In this document: positions 48,841 through 59,722 of the stretch, piece after piece
Position numbering within the stretch: position 1 is the first letter of the stretch
Layout: the number at the start of each line of letters is the position of its first letter
Source of the DNA: Pseudomonas sp. GOM7
GTDB lineage: Bacteria > Pseudomonadota > Gammaproteobacteria > Pseudomonadales > Pseudomonadaceae
Direction: 5' to 3'
Assembly: GCF_026723825.1 (NCBI RefSeq)
Contig: NZ_CP113519.1
Coordinates: forward strand, 2,976,001 to 3,040,000
DNA: 64,000 nt
The notes under the pieces: generated by a model
Databases searched by the model: none
Told to the model about the DNA's origin: nothing
The model's input: the letters and a program-made list of their open reading frames with translations, nothing else
Made by a program: the position numbers and the translations under genes

Positions 48841-48850
48841 GCCTTTTTGC

Positions 48851-48893
48851 CTTCTTTTGTGGCGTTTGACAAAAGAAGGTCGCCGGGGGGCGA
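48851..48893. repeat. Two-hairpin repeat module, right copy (inverted)
   Basis: CTTCTTTTG (48851-48859) with CAAAAGAAG (48870-48878), then TCGCC/GGCGA (48880-48884 and 48889-48893). It mirrors the left copy at 48338-48379. 48894-48999 holds no gene. Confidence 0.75.
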
Positions 48894-48999
48894 AACGGGA
48901 GACATCAGCAGAACGCCGATAAGCAACCTGAGCATCGAAAATCAAAACTCACTCACACAATTCTGCCAGTCCAGTGTGAGCATCTCACACAGAACCTTT

Positions 49000-49650
49000 T
49001 CACCGCAGATGGTAGACCACCTCATCCAACGCCTTGAGATCATGGCGAATGAACTTCCAGTTCCCCGCCAACACATCCTCACGCTGCAACTCGTCGACCA
49101 CCCAGCGCCCCGAGAAATGCTCGCGCACCTCAGCATCGCCGACCGAGAACGGCGGGCCGTCCATGCGTGACTGCTCGTAGTCCAGGGTCACCAGCAGGCC
49201 CTGGCAGCCCTCCGGCAGAATCGCTCGCAGATGCGCCACATAGCGTTCACGCATGGCCGCCGGCAAGGCGATCAGTGCGGCACGATCATAAAAGGCCTGG
49301 CAGTCGAGCACATCCTCAGCACTCAGGGCGAAGAAATCGCCGCACCAGAGTTCGATATCGGCGGCACGGTAACGCTCGAATGCGCCATGAACCTCTATCT
49401 GGGGCTGCAAGCCGTGCTCGGCGAAGAACTCGCAAACGGCCTTCTGCGCCAGCTCTACCCCCAGCACCGCATGCCCCTGCCCAGCCAACCAGGCCAGGTC
49501 GAGACTCTTGCCGCACAGCGGCACCAGCACTTTCGCGCTGCTCTTTACGCCCAGGTTGGGCCAATGGCGCTGCAGATAGGGATTGACCTGGGCCTGGTGA
49601 AAGCCAATCTGATCGCGCGCCCAGCGCTCCTGCCAGAAAGCTTCGTGCAT
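49000..49650 (-). CDS. tpm: Thiopurine S-methyltransferase
   Basis: 216 residues. [14 protein letters not shown] at the N-terminus, SAM motif [28 protein letters not shown], and [18 protein letters not shown] are characteristic of bacterial TPMT. The Pseudomonas enzyme methylates tellurite and selenium compounds as well as thiopurines. Divergent from the DODA-type gene. Confidence 0.95.
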   Translation of the reverse strand: MHEAFWQERWARDQIGFHQAQVNPYLQRHWPNLGVKSSAKVLVPLCGKSLDLAWLAGQGHAVLGVELAQKAVCEFFAEHGLQPQIEVHGAFERYRAADIELWCGDFFALSAEDVLDCQAFYDRAALIALPAAMRERYVAHLRAILPEGCQGLLVTLDYEQSRMDGPPFSVGDAEVREHFSGRWVVDELQREDVLAGNWKFIRHDLKALDEVVYHLR

Positions 49651-49837
49651 CTTTCCCTCTCAAATGGATGAACATTCACAACGGTAACGCCCAGACGCCT
49701 CGCCGGGGAAACCCTAACAGACGACGCCCGCAGGCGCCGACCAAAAGCATCGAAACAGCCGATAAGAATAGCGCAGAATATGCGTTATTCATCGATAGAT
49801 AGCTCGGCGAGAATGAAGCCTCGTCACGGAGGTTTCC

Positions 49838-50605
49838 ATGTTACCTGCGCTCTTCATCTCTCACGGCTCCCCCATGCTGGCGCTGGATTCCGGTGCCAGC
49901 GGTACGGCACTGGCACGCCTGGCCGCCGAATTGCCGCGTCCGCGCGCCATCCTGGTGGTGTCCGCGCATTGGGAGAGCGAGCAACTGCTGCTCACCGGCG
50001 CTGCCCAGCCGCAAACCTGGCATGACTTCTACGGCTTCCCGCCCGCCTTGTACGCGCTGCGTTACCCGGCCCCAGGCGCTCCCGAGCTCGCTGGCGAAGT
50101 GGCCGAGCTGCTCGGCGTGGCCGGCCTCAGCGCCGCCCTCGACCCACAGCGCCCATTCGATCACGGTGTCTGGGTACCGCTGTCGCTGATGTATCCGGCG
50201 GCCGACATCCCAGTGATCCAGCTCTCCCTGCCCAGCCGCCATGGACCGGCGCTGCAGACGCGCATCGGGCAGGCCCTGACCAGCCTGCGCGAACGCGACA
50301 TCCTGTTGATCGGCTCCGGCAGCATCACCCACAACCTGCGCGAGCTGGACTGGCACGCCGGGCCGGACGAGGGCACGCCCTGGGCCAAGGCGTTTCGCCA
50401 ATGGATGGTGCAACAGCTCGCTGCGAACGACGAGCAGGCACTGCATGACTACCGGCAACGGGCACCGGAGGCGGTGCGCAACCATCCGAGCGACGAGCAT
50501 CTGCTGCCGCTGTTCTTCGCCCGTGCGGCTGGTGGTGCCTTCGCCATCGAGCACAGCGGCTTCACCCACGGCGCGCTGGGCATGGATATCTACCGTTTCG
50601 GCTGA
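49838..50605 (+). CDS. Extradiol ring-cleavage dioxygenase, DODA/YgiD type (LigB family)
   Basis: 255 residues starting FISHGSPM, with metal-binding His residues in SHGSP, VSAHWES, a central FDHGVWVPLSLMYP and the C-terminal IGSGSITHNL. It resembles DOPA 4,5-dioxygenase-like proteins such as E. coli YgiD, which open catechol rings with Fe or Zn. The physiological substrate is unknown. Ribosome site GGAGG upstream. Confidence 0.88.
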   Translation: MLPALFISHGSPMLALDSGASGTALARLAAELPRPRAILVVSAHWESEQLLLTGAAQPQTWHDFYGFPPALYALRYPAPGAPELAGEVAELLGVAGLSAALDPQRPFDHGVWVPLSLMYPAADIPVIQLSLPSRHGPALQTRIGQALTSLRERDILLIGSGSITHNLRELDWHAGPDEGTPWAKAFRQWMVQQLAANDEQALHDYRQRAPEAVRNHPSDEHLLPLFFARAAGGAFAIEHSGFTHGALGMDIYRFG

Positions 50606-50690
50606 ACAAGGTCAGACTGCAAGCAGGTCGAACCTCTGCGGCAATGCCAGGGTCGATACCCATAGACCCTGCGCATACGGAGGTAGCGAC

Positions 50691-51092
50691 ATGAGTTTTC
50701 ACTGGGATCTGATCGAACGCCTGCTGCACGAGGCACAGAACTCCGCCGGCCAGCCCTTCGCGCCACGGCGTTATGCCGAGGAGCTGGCCGAAGAGCTCAG
50801 CCAGGCCGGAAAAGGCGTCGACGACCTCGACCATTTCCGCGCGGAGGCAACCCATTACGAGGCCAGCCTGCTCAAAGGCGACTTCATCGCACCACGCCCG
50901 GAAAGTGAAGGCGGCAACGGCGAGAACTTCGTCCTGACCACTCGCGGCGCGCAGCTCCTGAGCCTGCTCGACAGCAGCATTCCCGGCAGCGAACGACCGC
51001 GTGAAGTGCTCGACCAGGCTGGCGAAGCAGCGCTGACACCCGAGGTGTTCGACCGCCTCGCCCAAGAGGCCACCCTCGGCGAAACGCAGTAA
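50691..51092 (+). CDS. Conserved protein of unknown function
   Basis: 133 residues from the ATG at 50691, with GGAGG upstream. Features: HWDLIERLLHEAQNS, an Arg/Glu-rich helix PRRYAEELAEELSQ, THYEASLLKGDFIAP and NFVLTTRGAQLLSLLDSS. The overall pattern is like small winged-helix proteins (DUF2513-like), but I am not sure of the family. No signal peptide. Probably cytoplasmic. Confidence 0.75.
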   Translation: MSFHWDLIERLLHEAQNSAGQPFAPRRYAEELAEELSQAGKGVDDLDHFRAEATHYEASLLKGDFIAPRPESEGGNGENFVLTTRGAQLLSLLDSSIPGSERPREVLDQAGEAALTPEVFDRLAQEATLGETQ

Positions 51093-51105
51093 ACGGCGCA
51101 CCATG

Positions 51106-51140
51106 AAAAACGCCGCGCCCGGTCAACCGGGCGCGGCGTT
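51106..51140. terminator. Terminator between the unknown gene and the helicase gene
   Basis: Perfect 14-bp stem (arms 51109-51122 and 51127-51140, AACGCCGCGCCCGG type) with a TCAA loop. A-run on the left gives a T-run for the minus-strand helicase transcript. Confidence 0.9.
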
Positions 51141-51180
51141 CTGTGCAAGCAGCAGACCCGGCGCTACGCCGGGTAATGCC

Positions 51181-52863
51181 TCAGTCTTCGCGGTAGCGGC
51201 GCAGCTTCAGGGCCTTGCCGGCGACGCGAGTGTCCTTGAGCTTGCCGAGCAGGCGATCCAGGCCATCTTCCGGCAGCTCTACCAGGCTGAAGGTCTCACG
51301 GATCTGGATGCGACCGATGGCTTCGCGGGCCAGGCCGCCCTCGTTGAGGATGGCGCCGAGCAGGTTCTTCGCGGCGATGCCGTCACGAGTGCCCAGGGCG
51401 GTACGGCAACGCACGCGACCTTCGGCCAGCGGCAGCGGCGCACGACGCTCACGGTATTCACCGCGCTCGCCACCGCGTTCACCGTCACGCTCGCGACGCT
51501 CACGCGGCGCACCGCCAACACCCGGCACCAGCGGCTGCTCACGCTCCACGGTAGCCAGATCGAGCGCTTGGCCGTTGGTGGCCTTCTTCAGCAGCGCAGC
51601 GGCCAAGGCACGCGGGCTGCAGCCGATGTCAGCGGTCAGACGGTCGAGCAGATCGCCATGACTGGCTTCGGCCTCGGCCACCAGCGGCGCCAGGCTGTTG
51701 GTCAGCTTCTTGATGCGCGCATCGAGCACCTGCTGCGGGTTGGGCAGCTTGGCCTCGCCGACCTTCTGCCCGGTAACGCGCTCGATCACCTGCAGCATGC
51801 GCCGCTCACGCGGGGTCACCAGCAGCAGCGCACGGCCTTCGCGGCCGGCACGGCCGGTACGGCCGATACGGTGCACGTAGGATTCCGGGTCGTAGGGCAT
51901 GTCGACGTTGAACACATGGGTGATGCGCGGCACGTCGATACCACGGGCAGCCACGTCAGTGGCGACGACGATGTCCAGGCGGCCATCCTTGAGCGAGTCG
52001 ATCACGCGCTCGCGCTGGTTCTGCGCGATGTCGCCGTTCAGTGCGGCAGCCTTGTAGCCCTTGGCTTCCAGCGCGGCGGCCAGATCCAGGGTGGCCTGCT
52101 TGGTGCGCACGAAGGCGATCAGCGCGTCGAACTCTTCCACTTCCAGCAGGCGCAGCACGGCGTTGATCTTCTGATCGGCGTGGATCATCAGGTGCGCCTG
52201 CTCGATGCGCGAGACGGTCTGGGTCTTGGCGGCGATCTTGATGTGTTGCGGCTCGCGCAGGTGCTTCTCGGCGATGGCACGGATCGAATGCGGCAGGGTG
52301 GCGGAGAACAAAACGCTCTGGCGGCTTTCCGGCATGGCCTCGAAGATGATCTCCAGATCGTCCATGAAGCCCAGCTTGAGCATCTCATCAGCCTCATCGA
52401 GCACCAGGTGCTGGATGGTGGACAGCACTTTTTCATCACGACGCAGGTGATCGACCAGGCGACCCGGCGTGGCGACGATGACCTGTGCACCCTGGCGAAT
52501 GGCCTTGAGTTGCGGCCCCATCGGCGCGCCGCCGTAAACGGCAACCACGCTGACACCCGGCATTTGCTTGGAGTAAGTCTCGAAGGCGGTGGCAACCTGC
52601 AGAGCCAGCTCGCGAGTCGGGGCGAGGATCAGTACCTGCGGCTCACGCTTGGCCGGGTCGATCTTCGACAGCAGCGGCAGGGCAAAGGCGGCGGTCTTGC
52701 CGGTGCCGGTCTGGGCCTGGCCGATCATGTCATGGCCGGCGAGGATCACCGGAATGGCCTGCGACTGGATCGGCGACGGCTCTTCGTAACCGACGGCGGT
52801 CAGAGCGGCGAGAATATTGGGGTGAAGTCCGAGTGCGGCGAAGCCGCCGATTTCCTGGGTCAT
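51181..52863 (-). CDS. deaD: DEAD-box RNA helicase, DeaD/CsdA type
   Basis: 560 residues from the ATG at 52863. Q-motif GYEEPSPIQSQAIPV, Walker A AQTGTGKTAAFALP, DEAD in LVLDEADEML, SATLP, and HRIGRTGRAGREGRAL. The C-terminal tail has an Arg-rich linker (about 470-500), then a DbpA-like RNA-binding domain ending KALKLRRYRED. It remodels RNA and ribosome assembly, often at low temperature. The 260-base leader upstream (52864-53124) is uncoding. Confidence 0.93.
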   Translation of the reverse strand: MTQEIGGFAALGLHPNILAALTAVGYEEPSPIQSQAIPVILAGHDMIGQAQTGTGKTAAFALPLLSKIDPAKREPQVLILAPTRELALQVATAFETYSKQMPGVSVVAVYGGAPMGPQLKAIRQGAQVIVATPGRLVDHLRRDEKVLSTIQHLVLDEADEMLKLGFMDDLEIIFEAMPESRQSVLFSATLPHSIRAIAEKHLREPQHIKIAAKTQTVSRIEQAHLMIHADQKINAVLRLLEVEEFDALIAFVRTKQATLDLAAALEAKGYKAAALNGDIAQNQRERVIDSLKDGRLDIVVATDVAARGIDVPRITHVFNVDMPYDPESYVHRIGRTGRAGREGRALLLVTPRERRMLQVIERVTGQKVGEAKLPNPQQVLDARIKKLTNSLAPLVAEAEASHGDLLDRLTADIGCSPRALAAALLKKATNGQALDLATVEREQPLVPGVGGAPRERRERDGERGGERGEYRERRAPLPLAEGRVRCRTALGTRDGIAAKNLLGAILNEGGLAREAIGRIQIRETFSLVELPEDGLDRLLGKLKDTRVAGKALKLRRYRED

Positions 52864-53124
52864 GGGGTCTGCCTCTGTGCATCCGCAAAGACCCAGGAAC
52901 AAAGGCTGCACGTGCCATGTAGGACCTTGTGGGTCACCCTGGCAGCCGATAGACGGGCATTTGCGAAAACGATGGATGAAACGTCAAGAGTAGTTCGCCG
53001 CAGCGAACCAGCAACGAAGCGGGGCTTCGCAGTAGTGACGAGGCCGTTTTGGCCGGGCGCGGATCATACAGGATTTTTTAGCCTGAGGGACAGGTTTTTC
53101 CGACGCCAAGCTGCTGTCGCTGCG

Positions 53125-53904
53125 TTAACTGGCCGGGCGCAGCAGATCGATCAATGGCTGCAACGAATAGCCCAGCCGGGGCGCCATCTCGCCAGCACGC
53201 AGTTGCAGCAGACCCAGATCCAGCTCCTGATCCAGGTCGGCGGGAATCAGCATCACCACGTTGCCCTCCTTCACCGGGCACTCCCAGTAATGGCGATGGA
53301 ACAGGCCACGCAGCAGCGCCGCGCCCAGAGGCTTGCCGTCGTTGCCGGCCCACTGGTTGATGATCAGCCAACCGCCGGGGTTGAGCTTGGTCTGGCACTG
53401 CTCGAGAAAATTCCAGGCCAGGTGGCCAACACCCGGACCCTGGTCGGTATAGAGGTCGAGGAAGATCAGATCGGCGGTTTCCGCGCTGGGCAACAGCTCG
53501 ATGGCGTCGCCGATGCGGATGGTCAGTCGCGGGTCGTCGTCGAGGCCGAGAAATTCCATGGCCAGGCGCGGCACGTCCGGGCGCAGCTCGATGGCCTCGA
53601 CATCTTCCAGAGGCAGGAACTTCAGGCAGGCCTGAGTCAGGTTGCCCGCGCCCAGGCCGAGGAACAGGGCGGTCTCAGGCTTCTCATGAGCCAGGGCACC
53701 GAGCAGCATGGCGCGGGTGTAGTCGTACTCCAGCCAGGTCGGGTCGGCAGGAAAGACGCAGCTCTGCTCGATGGCATCGCCGAATTCGAGGAAACGATAG
53801 GCTCCGATCTGCACCACACGGATCACCCCGAAGGCATCGCGCACTTCGGCCAGCAGGACTTCGTCCAGCTTCTGCATCTCTTCGCTCGGCGGCAATCCCG
53901 GCAT
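53125..53904 (-). CDS. Spermidine synthase-like SAM-dependent protein
   Basis: 259 residues from the ATG at 53904, which has AGGAG at 7-base spacing; longer in-frame forms reach 54027. Rossmann core: ALFLGLGAGNLTQACLKFL, VEAIELRPDVP and LIFLDLYTDQGPGVG. The aminopropyltransferase gate residues are not clearly conserved, and no speD partner is near, so true spermidine synthesis is uncertain. Confidence 0.8.
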   Translation of the reverse strand: MPGLPPSEEMQKLDEVLLAEVRDAFGVIRVVQIGAYRFLEFGDAIEQSCVFPADPTWLEYDYTRAMLLGALAHEKPETALFLGLGAGNLTQACLKFLPLEDVEAIELRPDVPRLAMEFLGLDDDPRLTIRIGDAIELLPSAETADLIFLDLYTDQGPGVGHLAWNFLEQCQTKLNPGGWLIINQWAGNDGKPLGAALLRGLFHRHYWECPVKEGNVVMLIPADLDQELDLGLLQLRAGEMAPRLGYSLQPLIDLLRPAS

Positions 53905-54052
53905 GTCCTTGCTCCTGAATGTCGTCCCTGAGCCACGCGGCCGGGTCACCGCTGCGATTGTCGGCCAAGCACTGCCGATGGTCACGCGATAATTACACGG
54001 CGAGCCGGCCGCCTTATCGGTTACCATGCGCGGCGCCTCAATCAGCCGCTAG

Positions 54053-55408
<1,356 letters not shown>

Positions 55409-55571
55409 CTCAGCGCGCCCTGGCCAACGGCCAGGGCGCGAACCACCTCGCACTTCTTTCGTGCGATATCCGGCATAATGCCACCCCCTACGCGAGCACC
55501 CCAGCCGGTGCCTAAGACGCTACCAGCCGGAAAGGACTCGCGGCCAACACCTCCAACAAGGACGATGACCC

Positions 55572-56327
55572 ATGCAACTGCGCACCACCCTCTCCGCTTT
55601 CGCCCTCTCCAGCGCCGTACTGCTGAGCGGCTGCCAAAACATGTCCCCCGACGCCATGCTGCAATCGGGCATGATGGCAGTGCAGGCCGCCACCCTCAGC
55701 GATGCCGAAGTCAAAAGCATGTCCGACAAGGCCTGCGCGCAAATGGATGCTTCCAACAGCATCGCCGGCCCGGACACCTCCTACGGCAAGCGCCTGAACA
55801 AGATCGCCGCCAACCTCGGCAACCAGGTCAATGGCACGCCGGTCAACTACAAGGTCTACCTCAATGACGAGGTCAACGCCTGGGCCATGGCCAACGGCTG
55901 CGTGCGCGTCTACAGCGGCCTGATGGACGCCATGAACGACAACGAGGTGGAAGGCGTGCTGGGCCACGAAATGGGCCACGTCGCCCTCGGCCACACCAAG
56001 AAGGCCATGCAGACCGCCTACGCCACCTCTGCCGCACGCAATGCCGCGGCTGCCTCGGGCAATGGCACCGTCGCCGCACTGTCATCCTCGCAACTGGGTG
56101 CACTGGGCGAACAACTGGTCAATGCGCAGTTCTCGCAAAGCCAGGAAAGCGCGGCCGACAACTTCTCCTTCGACCTGCTGACCGAACGCAACATCCCCCG
56201 CGAAGGCCTGGTCAGTGCTTTCGAGAAACTGGCCAAACTCAGTGGCGGTGAGAGCAGCATGTTCGACTCGCACCCAAGCTCCGCCGAGCGCGCCGAGAAT
56301 ATGCGCAATCGCCTGGCGGCCAAGTAA
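55572..56327 (+). CDS. M48 metalloprotease lipoprotein, LoiP-like
   Basis: 251 residues. Lipobox VLLSGC gives lipid-modified Cys21 followed by Gln. The zinc motif is GVLGHEMGHVALGH near residue 132, with the third ligand Glu in SQESAADNFSFDLL. Like E. coli LoiP (YggG) it is probably an outer-membrane-anchored periplasmic protease or quality-control factor. Ends SHPSSAERAENMRNRL as in the family. Confidence 0.9.
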   Translation: MQLRTTLSAFALSSAVLLSGCQNMSPDAMLQSGMMAVQAATLSDAEVKSMSDKACAQMDASNSIAGPDTSYGKRLNKIAANLGNQVNGTPVNYKVYLNDEVNAWAMANGCVRVYSGLMDAMNDNEVEGVLGHEMGHVALGHTKKAMQTAYATSAARNAAAASGNGTVAALSSSQLGALGEQLVNAQFSQSQESAADNFSFDLLTERNIPREGLVSAFEKLAKLSGGESSMFDSHPSSAERAENMRNRLAAK

Positions 56328-56379
56328 GGGCAAGGCTCAGGGGCTGCGCCGTGGCCCCTGAGCCCACAGGGAGACAGTC

Positions 56380-56769
56380 ATGTCGACGCTGAGCAAATAT
56401 CTGATCGCCGCTCTGCCACTCCTGCCGCTGAACACATGGGCCGATTACGACAAGCAATACCAGGACTGCCTGGACGCCAATGGCACGGTCAACAACTCCG
56501 TCGTCGCAATCTGCGCGGAAGGCGTATCGAACAAGGCGAAGCAGGAGATGAACCGCATCTATCAACAGCTTTTCCTGAAGTTCCAGGCAAGCGCGCAAGA
56601 AGATGCCCAGCAGTTGGAAGCGGCGCAAAAGGCCTGGCTGATCTATCGCAACGGCCAATGTGAATTGCAGGGCCGCCGTGTCGGCTCACCGATGTATCAC
56701 TATTGCCCGATGAAGATGAATATCGAGCGCGTCAACGAACTGCAATTCCTGCTGGATAACGGCATCTAG
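56380..56769 (+). CDS. Exported DUF1311 (LprI-like) protein
   Basis: 129 residues, signal peptide ending TWA. The mature part has Cys residues spaced as YQDCLDANGTVNN, AICAEGVS, GQCELQG and YHYCPMKM, and the LprI-type WLIYRNGQCEL. Related proteins inhibit lysozyme. Its TAG overlaps the TAG of the convergent ycaQ-like gene (CTAG). Confidence 0.85.
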   Translation: MSTLSKYLIAALPLLPLNTWADYDKQYQDCLDANGTVNNSVVAICAEGVSNKAKQEMNRIYQQLFLKFQASAQEDAQQLEAAQKAWLIYRNGQCELQGRRVGSPMYHYCPMKMNIERVNELQFLLDNGI

Positions 56770-57959
56770 CCGAACACCCCTCGCTGGCTAACACTCGGCG
56801 CCAACCACACCTCATCCAGCCCCAGCCAATGCGCCAGCACTTGCAGCGAATCGCTCAGCGCCTGGCGCGCCTCCTCACTCAATACCGCCTCTTCCAGATG
56901 CACGGCATGCACCGCCAGGCGTCCGGCCGCGCGCTCGCTGCGCAGATCCACTCGCGCCAGCAGGCGTTCGTGATGCAGAAATGGCAGCACGTAGTAGCCA
57001 TACACGCGCTTGGCCTGCGGGGTGTAGATCTCCAGGCGATAGCGGAAGCCGAACAGCCGCTCGGTACGCTCGCGCTCCCAGATCAGAGAATCGAAGGGCG
57101 ACAGTAACGCGCTGTGGCGCACGCGCCGTGGGATGTGCGGCTCACCACGACAGTAGGCAGTCTGTCGCCAGCCTTGCACCGTTACCGGCAATAGCTCGCC
57201 GGCTTCCACCAGCTCGGCGATACGCCGCTTGCTGTCACCGACCTCGAGCCGGTAGTAGTCGCGCAGATCCTTCTCGGTGGCCACGCCAAGGGCATCGGCC
57301 GAACGCAACAAGAGTTGGCGCTGCGCTTCATCTTCGGCCAGGTCGGTGTGGTTCAGCAGTTCGTTCGGGATGACCCGCTCCGGCAGGTCGTACAAACGCT
57401 CGAAGCCACGCCGCCCCGCTACCGTCACCTCGCCAGCAGCGAACAGCCATTCCAGCGCCGTCTTTTCCGCGCTCCAGTCCCACCAGGGCCCGGCCTTCTC
57501 CGTGCGCGTGCTGAGGCTGCCGGCGCCTAATGCGCCACGCTCGCGCACTGCCTGCAGCACGGCTTCTATCACATCGCGCCGTTCCACGCCGAAGCGCGCC
57601 AGGCCTGGATAGATGCCCTGTCCGTCCGCCGCTCGGCGCATGCGCCAGCGCAGCAGCGGGTAGAGTTCCAGCGGCAGTAGAGACGCTTCATGCCCCCAGT
57701 ACTCGAACAAGCGTCGGCGCCGCGCACGGCCCCAGGCCAGCTCATCAAGGTGCTGCGCCTGGTAATGGCCCAGGCGGGAGAACGCCGGCAAGTAATGCGA
57801 GCGCACCAGAGCATTGACCGAGTCGATCTGCAGCACGCCCAGACGCTCGATCTGCGCCTGCAATTGCTTGTGGGCGATGGTGCCACGCGGCACACGACCG
57901 AAGCCCTGAGCTGCCAGGGCCAGGCGACGGGCTTCGGCGAGGGAAAGTGAGAGGGTCAT
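56766..57959 (-). CDS. YcaQ-like winged-helix DNA glycosylase family protein
   Basis: 397 residues from the ATG at 57959; longer in-frame sequence to 58136 lacks support. It has LQIDSVNALVRSHYLPAFSRLG, WGHEASLLPLELYPLLRWRM, and SLIWERERTERLFGFRYRLEIYTP, with HLEEAV near the end. This is the HTH_42/YcaQ family; E. coli YcaQ removes interstrand crosslinks from DNA. Role inferred from family. Confidence 0.88.
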   Translation of the reverse strand: MTLSLSLAEARRLALAAQGFGRVPRGTIAHKQLQAQIERLGVLQIDSVNALVRSHYLPAFSRLGHYQAQHLDELAWGRARRRRLFEYWGHEASLLPLELYPLLRWRMRRAADGQGIYPGLARFGVERRDVIEAVLQAVRERGALGAGSLSTRTEKAGPWWDWSAEKTALEWLFAAGEVTVAGRRGFERLYDLPERVIPNELLNHTDLAEDEAQRQLLLRSADALGVATEKDLRDYYRLEVGDSKRRIAELVEAGELLPVTVQGWRQTAYCRGEPHIPRRVRHSALLSPFDSLIWERERTERLFGFRYRLEIYTPQAKRVYGYYVLPFLHHERLLARVDLRSERAAGRLAVHAVHLEEAVLSEEARQALSDSLQVLAHWLGLDEVWLAPSVSQRGVFG

Positions 57960-57970
57960 GGCGAACCAGC

Positions 57971-58420
57971 CTAGCAGGCCGGCGCCGCGAACGCATGGCG
58001 AAAGCTGAAGGCCTGTTGTGTAGCACCATGCTCGCGAAGATGAGCCAGACGCTCGGCCGCCTCCACTACACTCGGACGATGCCCGGCCGGCACCCACCAC
58101 AGCACCTGATGCGCCTGCTCGACACGCTCGAACCATTCACGGCGGCGCTTGAGCATCTCGGTATGGGCCGACTTGTAGACGTAATCGCTGAGGGATTGCA
58201 CATCCTGCCAGACCGACATATTGACCAAGACTTCCTCACCGAAGGGGCGGATGGCCGTGGCATCCCCCGCCTCGTCCTGCAGGCGCCAGACATAGCCGGG
58301 CGCGGCTTCGGCCAGCGCATTGATACGTTCCAGATTGGCGACGAAGTCGGCCATCTCCGGCGACTCCAGCGGCGCTTTCATCCAGGCAATATTCAGTTGG
58401 GCCAAGTGATAAGTGGACAA
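57971..58420 (-). CDS. DUF3291 protein
   Basis: 149 residues starting at TTG 58420 with AAGGAGG at 7-base spacing; the in-frame ATG at 58459 has no such site. Conserved STYHLAQLNIAWMKAPLESPEM, GYVWRLQDE, VNMSVWQDVQSLSDYVY, and RREWFERVEQAHQVLWWVPAG match DUF3291, a ferredoxin-like alpha-beta fold related to dimeric stress or monooxygenase domains. Function unknown. Confidence 0.85.
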   Translation of the reverse strand: MSTYHLAQLNIAWMKAPLESPEMADFVANLERINALAEAAPGYVWRLQDEAGDATAIRPFGEEVLVNMSVWQDVQSLSDYVYKSAHTEMLKRRREWFERVEQAHQVLWWVPAGHRPSVVEAAERLAHLREHGATQQAFSFRHAFAAPAC

Positions 58421-58439
58421 TCTCCAGCCTCCTTGCGGA

Positions 58440-59384
58440 TCAGGGTTGCTGCGGTACACCGCGCCAGCCGGCCAGGCGTCGGCGCAGCCAGGCCTCGCTG
58501 CTGACCAGGGTAATGCCGCTGAGTACCAGCGCCGCGCCGATGACGAAGTTCAGGGTCAGCGGCTCGTCCAGCACCAGCACGCCGAAGGTCACTCCGAACA
58601 GCGGGGTCATGAAGGAGAACACCGCCATGTTCGAGGCCAGGTAGCGACGCAGCAGCCAGAACCAGGCCAGGTAGGTGAAGAACGACACCACCACGCCCTG
58701 CAACAGGATGCTGCCGATGGCCACGGGGCTCCAGCGCACCTGGCCGAGGTCGACCACCGCCAGCGCATAAGCGAACAGCAGGACGAAAGCCACTGCCAGT
58801 TGGTAGAACAGGGTCAGCCCGGCCGGCGCCTCGGACAGCCGCGAGCCGCGCACCACCACGGTGGTGGCGCCCCAGGCCATGCCCGCGCACAGCGCCAGCG
58901 CATCGCCAAGCAGAATGCCGCGGTCGATCCCGGCCCAGTTGCCGCCGACGCCGAAAGCCATCACCACGCCGCCGAAGCACAACGCGATGCCCAGCCACTG
59001 CAGGCGCCGCAGGCGTTCGCTGGGTAGCAGCAGGTGCAGGCCCAGCGCCGAGAAGATCGGCGCAGTATAGAGAAACACCGCCATGTGCGAGGCCGAGGTA
59101 TGGCGCAGGCCGAGGGCGATAAAGAAGAACTCCAGCGCGAACAGCACCCCGGCCAACACGCCCGCGCGCCAGGTACAGCCCACCCAGCCCTGCCAGCCGC
59201 GCTGCCAGAGCAGCAGCAGGCCGACCAGCAAGGCGGCGATGCCCGAACGCAGGGCCACCTGCAGCATGGGCGCGATATCGGGGGCCGCCAGCTTGATCGC
59301 CACCTGCTGGCTACCCCAGATGGCACAGAGCAACAGCATCAACTGGAACAGAAACAGGTCGGCGCCCTTGCGTACCGCAGTCAT
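58440..59384 (-). CDS. DMT-family (EamA) transporter
   Basis: 314 residues from the ATG at 59384, with AAGGAG upstream. Ten membrane helices in two EamA repeats: LCAIWGSQQVAIKLA, LRHTSASHMAVFLYTAPIFSALG and the second half SFFTYLAWFWLLRRYLASNMA. Substrate unknown; likely efflux of amino acids or other metabolites. It follows the DUF1127 gene and is divergent from the LysR gene. Confidence 0.88.
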   Translation of the reverse strand: MTAVRKGADLFLFQLMLLLCAIWGSQQVAIKLAAPDIAPMLQVALRSGIAALLVGLLLLWQRGWQGWVGCTWRAGVLAGVLFALEFFFIALGLRHTSASHMAVFLYTAPIFSALGLHLLLPSERLRRLQWLGIALCFGGVVMAFGVGGNWAGIDRGILLGDALALCAGMAWGATTVVVRGSRLSEAPAGLTLFYQLAVAFVLLFAYALAVVDLGQVRWSPVAIGSILLQGVVVSFFTYLAWFWLLRRYLASNMAVFSFMTPLFGVTFGVLVLDEPLTLNFVIGAALVLSGITLVSSEAWLRRRLAGWRGVPQQP

Positions 59385-59400
59385 CACTTCACTCCTTGGT

Positions 59401-59625
59401 TCATTTGCGCAGCGGATCATCCCAGAATGGCCGCTCGCTTTCCTGTATCACGTCCGCGCGGCTCAAGCCCAGATCCTTCAGCGCCGCCATATCCAGCGCG
59501 GCCAACTGACGGCGCTCACGTGCCAGTTGCTGCCAGCGACGCAGCACGCGCCAGACATTGAGCAACTTCGGCAAGCGCCCGGACGGCATGGCCGAAGCCA
59601 TCGCATAACCTTTCTGACCTTTCAT
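59401..59625 (-). CDS. DUF1127 small protein
   Basis: 74 residues; ATG at 59625 with GGAGG at 8-base spacing. The C-terminal helix-turn-helix pair WRVLRRWQQLARERRQLAALDMAALKDLGLSRADVIQE is the YjiS/DUF1127 pattern. Short DUF1127 proteins bind RNA and affect phosphate or stress metabolism in alphaproteobacteria. The N-terminal extension of about 30 residues is less conserved. First gene of the DMT transporter unit. Confidence 0.87.
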   Translation of the reverse strand: MKGQKGYAMASAMPSGRLPKLLNVWRVLRRWQQLARERRQLAALDMAALKDLGLSRADVIQESERPFWDDPLRK

Positions 59626-59722
59626 CTCATCGCCCTCCCTGTGGGGTTGGCGCTAGTCTCACGCCGGGCTTATGATCAATCCAACGAATGTTTCTTATGC
59701 AATCCATCTCGAGAGTTGATGA

